Shown in pieces: positions 11,160 to 22,134 of a stretch of 64,000 bases of DNA. The stretch's first letter is position 1; every line of letters begins with the position of its first letter. A model generated the notes under the pieces. It saw only the letters and a list, made by a program, of their open reading frames with translations, ran no database searches and was not told the origin of the DNA. This stretch comes from Euborellia annulipes (lineage: Eukaryota > Arthropoda > Insecta > Dermaptera > Anisolabididae), in contig JAKCPI010005702.1 in the NCBI GenBank assembly GCA_023213315.1, forward strand, positions 1-64,000. Direction: 5' to 3'. The position numbers and the translations under genes are program-made.

Positions 11160-12080
11160 CTTTGAAACTTATAACTTAGTGTTTTTAACTTTTTTACTTT
11201 TTTTTTTAAACTATAAATTAAAGCCTAAATAAAAGGCAAATATAAGATAAATTGCTTACAAATTATTTTAAAATTTATTTTCTCGCATGGTCTCTGAAGT
11301 TACTTGAAGAATTTTTATGGGCTTTTTTTCAATGTGTCGAAATGTCCGTCTCTGCTTTTATTTTTGGGATTATAGGGTGTCTAAAAACTCATTTTATAAA
11401 ATAAACACTACTAGGCGTAGAACGAATATTGCGTCCCCTTACTCCATGTAATGACGTTATATTAAATAGACAACGGATTCAATTACTCTCTATTGTATTT
11501 AAATAATAAAAGGCCAATGCGATTAAGTCCCGAATAGATAGAAGTGGGAAGAAATAATAGATGGGCAGCCAGATGTGGAAAGGAATTTATGATTGTTTCA
11601 ACTAAGAGGCAAAGTAGTTGCAAAACTTTCCCAATCTTCTTTATCAGAGTTAATGCCATAATAAATAATATTTATTGGATAAGTCATTTTACTTTTCTTT
11701 TTTTTTTTTTAATTCTTTAGGTTGTTATCTCAGAGGCGATGTTTTATTTCTTTCAAGAACCGATCTCGACCATTAAATGATGCAGCATCATCCCAGGATC
11801 AGATCGTGTTGTTTTTTTTTTTTTTTTTATTTCTATAAGAAAAAGGTTTTATGGCATTACCTGGCAAACGTATGTTAAATTTTCGTGCCCGAGGCCTTTG
11901 AAAACATGATTTCTATTTAAGCTTTCATAACCTAATTTTTCATGTGGGTTATTTATAATACAAAATTGCTGGCTAGTGGGGAGATTCGATTTTCTTTTGC
12001 ACTTTTACTTAGAACAAAAAAAAAAATTAAATTCTATCCTTCCTTATCAAGTGCGTGAAATAAATAAAATATTTATTTCA
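11160..12080. other. gap, no gene seen
   Basis: AT-rich sequence with poly-T tracts at 11699-11710 and about 11810-11828. No frame or repeat boundary supported. Confidence 0.4.
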
Positions 12081-12088
12081 ATTACAAG

Positions 12089-12212
12089 TAGGGACACTAA
12101 AAAAGTATCGATACTTTTGTCTCGATACTAGTACTTTTTTACTCGATACTTTTTGGAATCGATACGATTCCAAGTACAAGTATCGATAATTTTTTTCGAT
12201 ACCACATCCCTA
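12089..12212. mobile_element. 124-bp hAT-type MITE with TATCGATA clusters
   Basis: Exact 8-bp TSD ATTACAAG at 12081-12088 and 12213-12220. The termini TAGGGA and TCCCTA are inverted. The body contains several TATCGATA or TCGATAC palindromes, common in arthropod hAT-related MITEs. No coding capacity. Confidence 0.8.
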
Positions 12213-12317
12213 ATTACAAGTTCAATTTCTTTTGTTAGATCTTATCATAAAATACTGTTGAGAAATGACAGGTGATAAAATATGAAATAAACGTTAAATT
12301 TTCAATATTCAATAAAA

Positions 12318-12555
12318 TTTTTTTTTTTTTTATTTGAGGGAAAAGCTTAAATTACGGCATAAAAACCCTCAATAGCCTACAAAAAAATCATTCCCCGGTT
12401 ATTTACCCCTGGTGCATCGTGCACGGAGGCACGCACCAAGCCCAAGTACCGGTATCTAGCTCTAGAGCCATCAGCCCGGTGTTCCCTATGTTGGGAGTGA
12501 GAGGCCCTTCAACTCTCTAATCCCCAAAAATCAGTCCCTGACGGGACTGATCTCC
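12318..12555 (-). repeat. SINE family A, copy 3
   Basis: Reverse copy. A poly-T at 12318-12331 corresponds to the A-tail. The body carries the reverse complement of the GCCGTAATTTAAG and GTGCACGATGCACC blocks and ends in the AGTCCCTGACGGGACT palindrome at its 5' end. Confidence 0.75.
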
Positions 12556-12734
12556 CACCTTCCCTCCTCAATAAAAAAAATAAATGAAATTTAATATAAA
12601 TATTGTATTATATAGAATAATAATTACGAGATTTAATTAATTTTAATTTTTCTTTTTGCCTATTTGACGAATTTTCATGGGCTTTTTGTAGATTTTTACA
12701 GCCCATTAATTGTGGTTCATTAATGCCAAAAATA

Positions 12735-12847
12735 AGGATGACCTCAAAACGTGTATATCCGTCAAAATCTCGACATCCAATTTTTGACATGAAACCATTA
12801 CTTTCTCTCTATATATTAACATTTATATAGAGGTAAAAGAAAGTAAA
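12735..12847 (-). repeat. repeat family B, left-end fragment
   Basis: About 110 bp of the left terminus in reverse: the CTCGACAT...TTTTTGACATGAA segment, then the ACTTTCTCT / AAAGAAAGTA foldback. Confidence 0.6.
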
Positions 12848-13468
12848 AATTATGACGTCAGAGGGTAGCCCAAGAGGAGGGCCGGCCATCTTTGATTATC
12901 AGCATCCTAGGAAGATGAAAGTCAACTTGGTTGATTAATTTCTCATCTACTTCAATTAAATTAACATTGTTATTTTTTTTTATCACTCTTATCATTCATT
13001 TTTTTTTCTCCAATATGATTCAAACATTCACTCAGATAAGGAAGATAGTTAATTTGTATCTGCGTGAATAATCAGCAAAAAAATCGTCAAGTGCATCTGC
13101 ACTTGATCTCTCAATAGAGAGAAGCAAAGATCAAGGCGAGATCAATCAATTCTGGACCTTTTCTATTAATTCATTCTTCTTCTTTTGGCCTTCATTTTGA
13201 ATTTGTCAACTTTAATCTATGTCAAATTTTATTATTTTGTTTACTTGTCAAAAATTCAATTGTACTTATTAAAAAAAATTGGAAATTTTCCGTGCTTTTA
13301 GTATTATTATCGACAAAAATCTCATAAAGATTTCAGAAATGGGAAAAAAATCTTGAGCTTTTTTATATCTCTGGAACCGATCACCTAAAAAGGATGCAAC
13401 TTTGCTAATTTATAGTCCTGCATGATTCATGTCTTTTTCGATTTCAGTTCCCAATTCAATTGCAATTA
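12848..13468. other. gap, no gene seen
   Basis: Mixed AT-rich sequence without repeats recognised from elsewhere in the window. No supported frame. Confidence 0.35.
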
Positions 13469-13476
13469 ATGGGACG

Positions 13477-13714
13477 CAAGGGCGGATACAAGGGGGGGGT
13501 AAAGGGGGTAATTACCACCCCCGAGATTTTAAAAAAATACTTTTTTTTAATGTAAAATTTTAAAAATTAATACTTAAAAATTTGATTTGTATTTATATTC
13601 TGGCAAATAAGTACAGAATGCGCCTTTAAATTACTGAAATTAAGAAAAATTGTGTGCTGTGCGACCAGTCACACCAGATTACCCCTCCGAGAAACACCTC
13701 TGGATCCGCCCTTG
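13477..13714 (-). mobile_element. hAT-type MITE family E, copy 1
   Basis: 238 bp flanked by the exact 8-bp TSD ATGGGACG (13469-13476 and 13715-13722). Termini CAAGGGCGGATAC and GGATCCGCCCTTG are inverted. One end carries a sequence related to the hairpin arm of repeat family B. Confidence 0.9.
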
Positions 13715-14010
13715 ATGGGACGGGATTCTTGTCTTATATTTAAATAGGTGCTTGTACAAATTTGATATGCATAAATTTTTGTAATTGTAGTTTGTGATAT
13801 AGACTGAGGAATCAAACAGAATAAAAGAAAATAATAAATCATGCTTACATTCAGAACTAATTTCTACAAATCATTTTAATCAATTTAATACAATTGAAGT
13901 AAAATAAAGATAAAAATGTCGATTTTCAATTTGAGTGGCAAATCAGCATAATCTCGATATGTTTTGTTGAAAAAATTTTGTTTTTTAAAAAAATTTCCAA
14001 TAAACTAGAC

Positions 14011-14532
14011 CAGCGGGTCCCAACCCGTGGGCTGCGGCCCAGTTAGTGTGTGGTCGGCGGGCTGATTGAAACTGGGCCGCGGACGTCTAAGGGAAGATAA
14101 AAATTATTAAACTAAAAATAAAATAATAAAATTTTTTTTTTTTTTTTAATTATTTGTTTAAATCAAATCCTTGTTGCACAATTTTGTTTTTAAGAGTATA
14201 CCTACCAAACGAACATACACGCATTCATTTATATCAAGGGCGGATACAAGGGGGGTAAAGGGGGTAATTACCCCCCCCCCCGAGATTTGAAAAAAAAGAC
14301 TTTTTTTCGAAAAAAAAAAATGTATTTTTAATGTAAAATTTTAAAAATTAATACTTAAAAATTTGATTTGTATTTATATTCTGGCAAACAAGTACAGAAT
14401 GCGCCTTTAAATTACCGAAATTGTGTGCCGTGCGACCAGTCACTCCAGATTACCCCCCGAGAAACACCTCTGGAACCGCCCTTGATTTATATATTATGTG
14501 GGCCGCACATCAATAAAGGTTGGGAACCGCTG
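14011..14532. mobile_element. hAT-type MITE with an inner MITE inserted
   Basis: Termini CAGCGGGTCCCAACC and GGTTGGGAACCGCTG are inverted. The exact 8-bp TSD AACTAGAC is at 14003-14010 and 14533-14540. Without the nested family E copy the element is about 264 bp. The CAGnGGTTC-like end is typical of hAT non-autonomous elements. Confidence 0.9.
14235..14484 (-). mobile_element. hAT-type MITE family E, copy 2, nested
   Basis: 250 bp with the exact 8-bp TSD ATTTATAT (14227-14234 and 14485-14492), inserted inside the older hAT MITE at 14011-14532. It carries the subterminal GGGGGTAATTACCCCC palindrome. Confidence 0.9.
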
Positions 14533-14540
14533 AACTAGAC

Positions 14541-15180
14541 AAAGAAAAATTGAAATGAAAATATTATTTTAAAATTTTTGAAATTTGGCTTGAATCAAAA
14601 AAATTTCGACATTTTTGTCTTTGTTTTATTTAAATTGTAATTATTTATTAAAATGATATGGGTTTGTGTTAAATTTACTTAGAGATGTATAAGATATTTC
14701 ATATTAAATGTTTAATAAATTACAGTATCATTAAGATAGATTAGAACAGATCTTTGAAGAAGAACCAAAGTGTTACGTTTTTTTTTTTTTTTTTTTTTTG
14801 ACGCGCAGTGTAGTTACAACTACGCTAGTACTTATGATTAGTTGAGGAGTTTTTAAATTTAAATGATCGATTGATGTCTGTCTCGTCACCTAATTTTTTT
14901 TTTTGTTTTTTGTTTTTATCAACTTCCTTCTATTGATAAATTATTAAAATGTCATTTGATTGATTTCCAATGGATGGGAGGGAAGTAGGCCTAATTCATA
15001 AAATATTGCAAGCAAAGAGGGGGCTGACACACGTGGAATCCCCTCCCTCCCTCCCTCCCTCATAAGTATATGACAGGAACATATAATTAAAACTCTTAGA
15101 AAAAAAGTAAATTTCCTTGAAAAGGAAAAATAGATTTGAAATTGAAATTTCTATTATTTATATTTAAAGTTTATTTGAAT
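14541..15180. other. gap with short dispersed repeat
   Basis: Bases of about 14612-14700 recur almost exactly at about 49712-49800 in PPT1 intron 2. A poly-T run at 14780-14799 and CCCT repeats near 15045 are also present. No gene seen. Confidence 0.4.
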
Positions 15181-15186
15181 AAAGTA

Positions 15187-15240
15187 GCCCTCGGGCTTGG
15201 TGTAGTTGGTAGCGCGCCTGTCTTGTAAAAAAAAAAAAAA
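15187..15240 (+). repeat. SINE family C, 5' head only
   Basis: The tRNA-like A-box region (GTGTAGTTGGTAGCGCGCC) is joined directly to an A-run, so this is a 3'-truncated copy. It is not a tRNA gene: the B box and acceptor 3' half are missing. Confidence 0.6.
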
Positions 15241-15312
15241 TATATATCGAATTAGAAATCCAAATGTTTCTATATTACCTGTGAAACCACACATATATTA
15301 AATAGTAAAAAT

Positions 15313-15659
15313 CGATGAAGTCCGTGACTGTTTTTCTATAGACAGGAGAAGGAGCAGGTGCAGCCAAAAAACAAATTCCTCCGATTTAATACAATTTAAT
15401 GAGACGTTTCGGGTGAATTTCATCTACCCATCTTCAGTCCTTCAAAATTGTTTAAAAAAAAAAGTCCTGGAGTTGGTCAATAGGGCAATTTATGTAGTCA
15501 TATGTCCTGGCGATGTGGGCCATCGTATTCATTTAGAAGAATTTTAACAATTTTGAAGGACTGAATGAAGATGGGTAGATGAAATTCACCCGAAACGTCT
15601 CATTAAATTGTATTAAATCGGAGGCTTTTGTTTTTTGGCTGCACCTGCTCCTTCTCCTG
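15313..15659. mobile_element. inverted dimer of a hammerhead-bearing, Penelope-like terminus
   Basis: Exact 14-bp TSD TAAATAGTAAAAAT at 15299-15312 and 15660-15673. Two inverted arms (about 15342-15450 and 15546-15659) each contain a GAAACGTCTC-type hammerhead-like core and a tail ending CTCCTTCTCCTGT, with tails facing outward. The TSD length fits target-primed retrotransposition. There is no reverse transcriptase frame. Confidence 0.75.
15401..15440 (-). ncRNA. hammerhead-like motif
   Basis: On the - strand: CTGAAGA, one extra base, stem II GGGT/ACCC, then GAAAC and GTC. Stem I is partial with internal mismatches. The sister copy on the + strand at 15558-15601 has a four-base insertion in the core and is probably inactive. 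Confidence 0.5.
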
Positions 15660-15848
15660 TAAATAGTAAAAATGTTCATTTATAAATATGTTTAACTACA
15701 CCACTTGATAAAAATATTTCTTTTATTTATTCTTATTTATTATTTTACTTTTGCAATAATTTGGAAAATTGCTCACTGTGGCTAATACTCGCCACGCCTT
15801 AGACTAGTCCGCGCCTCACAGTTTGGAAAACACTGCTCTACATATTGA

Positions 15849-15975
15849 AAAATCTGGTGAGATTGGTCGCACAGACAGCACATAACTTTCTCTTACCTTT
15901 GGTAATCGAAAGTCGTGTACTGTGCTTGTCACGCCAGATTTTTTTGTGTCGAGATATATTTAGTTTTCCACCTCA
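15849..15975 (-). repeat. repeat family B, right-end hairpin fragment
   Basis: The AAAATCTGGTG...CACGCCAGATTTTT hairpin, followed by TTGTGTCGAGATATATTTAG, as in the reverse copies at 7183 and 44466. Confidence 0.65.
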
Positions 15976-17208
15976 GTTAACTTGCGTTTCAGAAAAGAAA
16001 ATACTCTTTTCAAAGTATGATTATTATTATTATTTTTCTTTTTTTGAAGTTTGAAGCTATTCAAAAAGTTTTTCTTCTCAATATATCGACCTCCAATTCT
16101 ATTTTGATAATGCCTGAGTTTTGAAATAATTAAATTTTACCCACCATTTCGACCTTTATCAAAATAAGCGAAGCTCCCTTGAAATAGAAAATAACTGTTT
16201 AAAAAGCATCTGTCCACAATCAATTGAAAAACAGAAACTAGCAGGGCAAATTAAAGGTTAGGTGGGGGGGGGGGATTTTTTTTATTGTAAAGATTTTTAC
16301 AGGAGATCTTTAAAGGAAAAAAAAATTATCGCATACATTTTTTTTTTTTGATCATTACGAAAATGCGGAATTGAATATAGGCTATTCTAAAAGAGAGAGA
16401 AGAAAGGAGGTAGGAGTGGGGGGGGGGAGCTTTGATTCCGCGATTGCTGACTGGCAATGGGAAGGAACAGAAAGAGCACTTTGGGGGTCAAACGAACGAT
16501 CTGGCCTTGTGCTGCTTACTTGGGACGGAAATTAGTTGCACTTTAAGTATAGAGTAGCCCGATCTAAGGGGGAGGGGGAGGGGGTGGCTACAGGGTCAAT
16601 TATAGTGATTCACTCGCTGGTCATTTGCATTTAATGTTACTTAAAAATCGAATAAAATTTCAAATCAAAAAAAGTTTTTAACCCTTTGAGGCTTTTTTTG
16701 ACATAGGGCCGGTCGCTCCACTTTATCTCAAATCTTTGCACATCTAGTTAAGATAATCATATGATTAAATAAGAGCCTAAATCGTAGTTAGTTAGCAAAG
16801 ACCCAGAGTTCGTTATAAGGGGTGAAATTAGGAACACAAGCCTTGTTTATTTATTCTTTTAAATTTTTATTAAAAAATTAAATAATTATTTTAATTTTTA
16901 ATAACTAGCCGCGACGCCCGCCTTCGCCCCCCTGGACCCCCGACCAGCTGGCTCGCCTTTTCTTCTCAATTATGAAATTTTTTTTTAAAGTCATTTCGGC
17001 TGCAGAGGCCATCTGACTTATATAAATATTTATTATTTATTTAAATACATGTATCGATGGTTTCCAGAGGGCGTTCAATGGTCTTGTTTTTCGGGGGCCA
17101 CCTATCCCGATTTTCAGCACCACTTGGCGTTGCTTAACAATGGTGATTTTGGTGGCTGTTGTTCTTTCTTCTTGCCAGGCCCGTCGGCGAAAAGAAAATT
17201 ATTATTAT
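15976..17208. other. gap with G-rich tracts, no gene supported
   Basis: Poly-G runs at about 16264-16273 and 16420-16427 and GGGGGA repeats near 16570. Bases of about 16740-16805 contain TCATATGATTAAATAAGA followed by TCGTAGTTAG, which recurs at about 56378-56415. A GACTAGCC-type block near 16905 begins the element of family H. A 61-codon frame at 17049 overlaps this element and is not convincing. Confidence 0.35.
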
Positions 17209-17492
17209 TCCATTCCAATTCAGTGCCTGCTTGAGGATTTGTTTACATTCATGGAATACACAAATGAAAAGAATACATAAATATTTCTCTATACATTTCC
17301 TATGGGAGAAATCGTAACTTTAAGAATTAATAACACAAAAAGTTATAGGAATTTCGGGATGAAAATAATTTTCCTGTAATCCCTAGAAGGTCCTCTTTAT
17401 GCATATAAAATTTCATTTCAAAATTCCAACGAGAAGTTGCCTAAATAGAGCGTGACACACAGACGGACATTAGCGAATTATATACATAGATT
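17209..17492 (+). repeat. dispersed repeat family H, copy 1 (3' part)
   Basis: Shares CAGTGCCT, TTGAGGATTTGTTTACATTC, CCTATGGGAGAAATCGTAAC and the terminal ACGGACATTAGCGAATTAT with 19046-19310. The two copies flank the palindrome/SINE composite between them. Confidence 0.65.
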
Positions 17493-18243
17493 TTTATAAA
17501 TGATGCATTTATTAAGTTGCTAACTTCACAAAAAATAGCTAATTATATATGAAAAATTCATTTTTTTTTTATCTTGAATGTTAAGTTTGTTATTGTTTAC
17601 TATATCGATGATTTGTTTGTTATCGATCGGGTAAGTTTGTTAGTTGACTAGAGGTGAAGCAACCGGCGCTTTCATCGCTCAGGACACCCCTTCCTGAGAA
17701 CATTACTTTGACTCTAAGGAATTTAGGGCTATATATTTAGAAAGACATTGCTCGAGAGGACCCTCTCTATCTATTTTCGATCTCTGATAAGATAAAAAGC
17801 AAATGAATTGAAAAACAGGAAGAAAAGGGAAACGAAATAAACTTCATATACCGCTCAAGTTGACTTGTCCAAATGACGACTTTTTCTAAAAAAATTCTTA
17901 GATTATTTAATGGAATTGAGCTGGAGACCGACTCCTTTTGAAATAAACAGGTCAGAGATATAAAAACTGTAGCAGACGTTTTGAACGCTCCTCTCAGGGC
18001 ATTGACATTTCTGTTTGGATACCAAACGGTATAAATAAATACACGCCTACCTATAGTAATTTAAAATTAATATTGATTTGTATCATTTGAAGTCTATACG
18101 GCCTAAAATGCCGACCGAAATCGTTTTAAACTCAGGACAAAACTTTTTTTTTATTTCGGTTTGACTCCTCAGTCATACCAAAACAAATTACCAAAGAATA
18201 TACATAAAAAAAAATTGTAGAGAACATAGGACGGGCTAATCTT
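17493..18243. other. gap, no gene seen
   Basis: AT-rich and mixed sequence without a credible frame or recognised repeat. Confidence 0.35.
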
Positions 18244-18496
18244 TTTTTTTTTAAACACTCGCACTTTTTTCCCATTCACACACACATGCAGACAGTCTTT
18301 TCGGCAACTTAGGCCATATTAGACTTTTACGATATCCGTTATAGAGATTAATATACATATTAGAGGTCCAGGCATTCTTATTTAAGCCATTTGGTATCAA
18401 TTGTCCTAAATAAAATCATCGAACTGCCTGGGGTCCGAACCCGCGACGTTCGGTATACGAGGTTAGCACGCTAACCTCTACACCAAGCCCCGAGGG
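18244..18496 (-). repeat. SINE family C, reverse full-length-like copy
   Basis: Poly-T at left, then the reverse of the GTTGCCGAAAAGACTGT and GGCTTAAAT body and a tRNA-like head with B box GGTTCGGACCCC. It ends CCAAGCCCCGAGGGC. No clear TSD. Confidence 0.75.
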
Positions 18497-18506
18497 CATG
18501 AGAATA

Positions 18507-18870
18507 ATTTAATTTATATTTATAATGTCCAACAATGCATGTTTAATAATTACTTTAAAAATGTAAATAATTCGTAAATTAATATTTGTTTATATTGCTC
18601 TTTTTAATTTCTTATAAATAAAATACATTCCTGCGGGCTTAAACTATTTGTGTTCATTTTTCCGTACTCAACAGTGTTCCATGGATCGTAGCTCTGCTAC
18701 CACTTTTGAGCACGGAAAAATGAACACAAATAGTTTAAAGCACGCAGGAATGTATTTTATTTATAAGAAATTAAGAAGAATATAAACAAATATTAATTAC
18801 GAATTATTTACATTTTTAAAGTAATTATTAAACATGCATTGTTGGACAATACAAATATAAATTAAATTAG
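18507..18870. repeat. long palindrome, arms about 165 bp
   Basis: The left arm starts near 18507 (TAATTTAATTTATATTTATA) and runs to about 18675. The right arm, about 18712-18870, is its reverse complement with few differences. A loop of about 35 bases includes TTCCATGGATCGTAGC. No coding frame. It lies between two SINE C copies. Confidence 0.8.
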
Positions 18871-18936
18871 TCACATACATGCACACATGCATACCACCAC
18901 CACAACAATAACCATTATTTGAATATATATGTATTT

Positions 18937-19045
18937 GGGTTCCAGACATTCTTATTTAAGCCATTTGGTATCCAAATTATCGGACTGCCTGGGATCCGGA
19001 CCCGCGACCCAAAAGTATACAAGGCAGGCGGAAATAAAAAAAAAA
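18937..19045 (-). repeat. SINE family C, reverse fragment
   Basis: TTCTTATTTAAGCCATTTGG, then CGGACTGCCTGGGATCC and part of the head (TATACAAGGCAGGCGG). Truncated on both sides. Confidence 0.6.
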
Positions 19046-19310
19046 TTCCAATCCAGTGCCTACTTGAGGATTTGTTTACATTCATGGAATACTAAAAAGC
19101 AAAGAACACAAATATTTCTTTATACATTTCCTATGGGAGAAATCGTAACTTTATGAATTAATAACTCAAAAAGTTATAAGAATTTCAGGACTTTTTTCTA
19201 GAAACCCTAAAAGGGCTTATAAAATTTATTTTTGAAATTTCAACGGGAAGTTGTCCAAATAGAGCTGTCACAGACAGACGAACGGACATTAGCGAATTAT
19301 TTATATAGAA
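19046..19310 (+). repeat. dispersed repeat family H, copy 2
   Basis: Aligns along its length with 17209-17492 and ends in CGGACATTAGCGAATTAT after a CACAGACAGACG tract. Confidence 0.65.
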
Positions 19311-20096
19311 AGAAGATTGAGAGAGTAAGTAATCTTTTAGAAAACAAAATTTTTTTTTTTTATTTCATATTATCTTAAAATACATGTTTTTTTGAAATAG
19401 CTACACTTAAAAATTAATTCCCCAAATAGTTTTGCGATGGCTAGTATAGATGTTTATCAAAAAAAAAAAAAGACCTGATCTTGAGGCTTTCTAAAAGAAG
19501 GACAATTCTTTTATTTTATTTTATTTTTTTTTCTGTTAGGAATGTTCCGTTCTCAGTCGATGATTCAAAAAAAAAAGGCCGTTTAGATGATGTCATAAAA
19601 AACAAGACTCCAGCATCCAGCATCTCTCTGCTCCTTTGCTTCTCCCCTCCCGCATTCCGAGATATTTGACTCATCTCCCCCCTCTCCATTCATTTGTTTC
19701 TTCCTTTAATATGCAAAAGAGATTCTGCGCTTTCTCTTTAAATCACAACAAACTTTCTCTCGTTTAATCAAATCTTTATTATATAAAAGCCTTTTTTATT
19801 TTTCTAGGTCATTGATTATTTTTTTATTGTTTACTTAACTGACCTACCATTTAATAAATTAAAATTTTTTTTTTATTGTCTTACGTGCTTTTGTTTCAAA
19901 AATTATTTGATTCATGCATTATCAAGTATGTGAGGTGTGTGTGTGTGTGTTATTTTTACCGGCCGAGACCCCGGGCTTTTATATTGACACGATCCCTCTT
20001 GGTTCCTGTTTATACTTTCTCGTATCAACTTTTGGGCTAAATTGAAGATTATGTCCACATTTTTTTTTTCTATGATACTATGGAACTTTTTCCGGG
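19311..20096. other. gap, no gene seen
   Basis: AT-rich. C/T-rich stretch near 19660-19700 and a GT tract at about 19936-19949. No supported frame. Confidence 0.35.
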
Positions 20097-20180
20097 CCCT
20101 CGGGCTCGGTGTAGTGGCTGGCGTGCTGGCCTTGTACACCAAGGGTCGCGGGTTCGGATCCCAGGCAGTCCGATGATTTA
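20097..20180 (+). repeat. SINE family C head
   Basis: The tRNA-like head has an A box (GGTGTAGTGGCTGGCG) and B box (GGTTCGGATCCC), then CAGGCAGTCCGATGATTT and an A-run. It is joined directly to a family B hairpin, so it is a truncated SINE rather than a tRNA gene. Confidence 0.7.
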
Positions 20181-20204
20181 AAAAAAAAAAAACTAAATAT
20201 ATGT

Positions 20205-20303
20205 CGATACAAAAAATCTGGTGTGACTGGCGCACAGCACACAACTTTCTCTTACTTTCGGTAATCGAAATTTTTGTTCTGTGCTTGTCACACCAGATTT
20301 TTT
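20205..20303. repeat. stand-alone repeat B hairpin
   Basis: About 98 bp: AAAAAATCTGGTGTGAC pairs with GTCACACCAGATTTTTT across CAACTTTCTCTTAC / GTAATCGAAA. The family B body is absent, so the hairpin exists as a separate unit. Confidence 0.65.
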
Positions 20304-20514
20304 TATTAAAAAGAAAAAAACTTTCGGGATTATTTTCTCTTCCCATATTTTGTATTATCCTAAAATAGAGGTGGCAAAGTTAATTTGATCCAGATTTCTA
20401 TAAAAATAACGAAGAAATATTAAGATGACATTAACCTATAAAAAAACGTAACTTATTTTATTTATTCAACAACTAGGCCTCACTCTAAAAGCTAAGATTT
20501 CATAAAATATAAAT

Positions 20515-21309
20515 GGGGCATTTCACGCCAAATCGAACGGTATGGAAAATTTTAATTTTTGATTTCCTCCATTTTTTGATATTTTGTGGTACCCCTTAAA
20601 AAACTCCTCCTGGTAAATTTGAGATTTTTTTGAACATCGGTTCAGATTTTTTTTTGGTTTTTTGCTCATAACTCATACAAAAATTTCAACTTTTTTTTAT
20701 TTTGAAATTTTTTTTTTTTTTTTTTTTTTGTAGTTTCCAAGAAAAACCGTTAATTTTTTTTCTGTGTTATTTTCAAATTTCATGCATCATGCATACTTCG
20801 ATTTTCCTGAAAACTTTTGGTAGCAAACAACTATTCAATCCACAATTTTTCAGACGGTTCCGGTCGTAGCTATTTCATGGTTACAATTTTTTTTTCAATT
20901 TTTGAAAACTTGAAAAAATTTTTTTCTATTAATCATTTTTAAAAAAATAGTACCCATGGGGTACCCACGACCGGAAGTTGTGGAATGAATAGTTGTTTGT
21001 TATCAAAAATTTTCCGGGAAATCGAAGTATGTATGATTTTCAGAAAATGACAAAAATTTTGAAATTTAAAAATTACACAGAAAAATTATTCAAAAAAAAA
21101 TTAATTGTAGCCTATTTTTTCTTGAAAACTACACAAAAAAAAAAAAAAGTTGGAAATCGGACCATTTTTGTAGGTCTCTGAACCGATGTTCAAAAAAATC
21201 TCAAAATTTACCAGGAGGGGTTTGTTAAGGGGTACTCCAAATTATCAAAAAATGGAGGAAATCAAAAATTAAAATTTTTCAAACCGTTCGATTTGGCGCA
21301 GAATGCCCC
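20515..21309. mobile_element. 0.8-kb palindromic element
   Basis: Termini GGGGCATTTCACGCCAAATC and GATTTGGCGCAGAATGCCCC are inverted, and the complementarity extends almost to the centre (arms about 365 bp), including CGACCGGAAGTTGTGG opposite CCACAATTTTTCAGACGG. No duplicated flank was found. The terminal similarity suggests a DNA transposon derivative. Confidence 0.75.
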
Positions 21310-21965
21310 AGAGGTACTTTTATTAAATTTTTCTCTCTTAAATAAGCCCAGGAATGCCAGACGTCCGAAAATCCCGGAAAAGAAAGATTTCTCCCGCGTC
21401 GCGTAAATACATTCAAATATCTCGTCAATAAAATAAAAAACGATTGACTTCACATTAACTCAAAAACGATGATACAACTGTATCCCCTGTTTTTGTTTGC
21501 AAACGTGACGTGACTGGAATGTGTGTATTTTTTGTTATTACATATACAGGTAAAATTTATTCAAACTTATTTTAAAATCTTCAGCTCTCAAAACACTTTT
21601 ATAAATTACTTAATTGTCACTAGAAATTTTACTTTTGTTTTGACTGTTTAGTATTTATATCTTAACATTTTTAAACGATCAAAGCAAAGTTAAAATGTAA
21701 CGTAAAAAGTAAAAGAATTTCCTCTTCATGGCTATCATATGCTATATAATTGAGTCATTAGCTAGTGATGGCGTTTATTAACTGGATCCAGACTTTGTCT
21801 CATTTCTATAGCCTTACAAATAGACTCTTGTTAATTCAATTACATCGATGAATGGGGCCTAAGTAGATTTAAATAGTTTTTTAATCGAATCAAAAGGGCG
21901 TTAACACTTAGATAAAATTAAATACTTGTGAAATTTTCTCATGAGAATTGAGATGCAGGTTGACA
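21310..21965. other. gap, no gene seen
   Basis: AT-rich, apparently single-copy within this window. A 63-codon reverse frame at 21262-21453 overlaps the palindrome end and is not credible. Confidence 0.35.
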
Positions 21966-22134
21966 CAGGGGCGTATATAGAAATTTTTTTCTTGGGGGGG
22001 GGGAAGGCTGCCCTAACTCAAAAATTTTCCTTTTGTTTTTTACTAAATTAAATTCTTCCGCAGGGAGGCAAAATTTTTTACCTTTATTTTTTAGGAACCA
22101 GTGCAAAAAATTTTTCTTGCCGAAACTAAAAAAA
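21966..22134. mobile_element. truncated hAT-type MITE related to 30306-30678
   Basis: Starts CAGGGGCGTATATAGAAATT and a G-run, as in the reversed right half of the element at 30306-30678. The other end is lost where it abuts a repeat B hairpin. Confidence 0.6.

Noticed and set aside
20097..20175. Possible tRNA gene
   Set aside because: Has A and B boxes but no closed acceptor stem, and is one of at least nine SINE C heads followed by SINE body or A-run.
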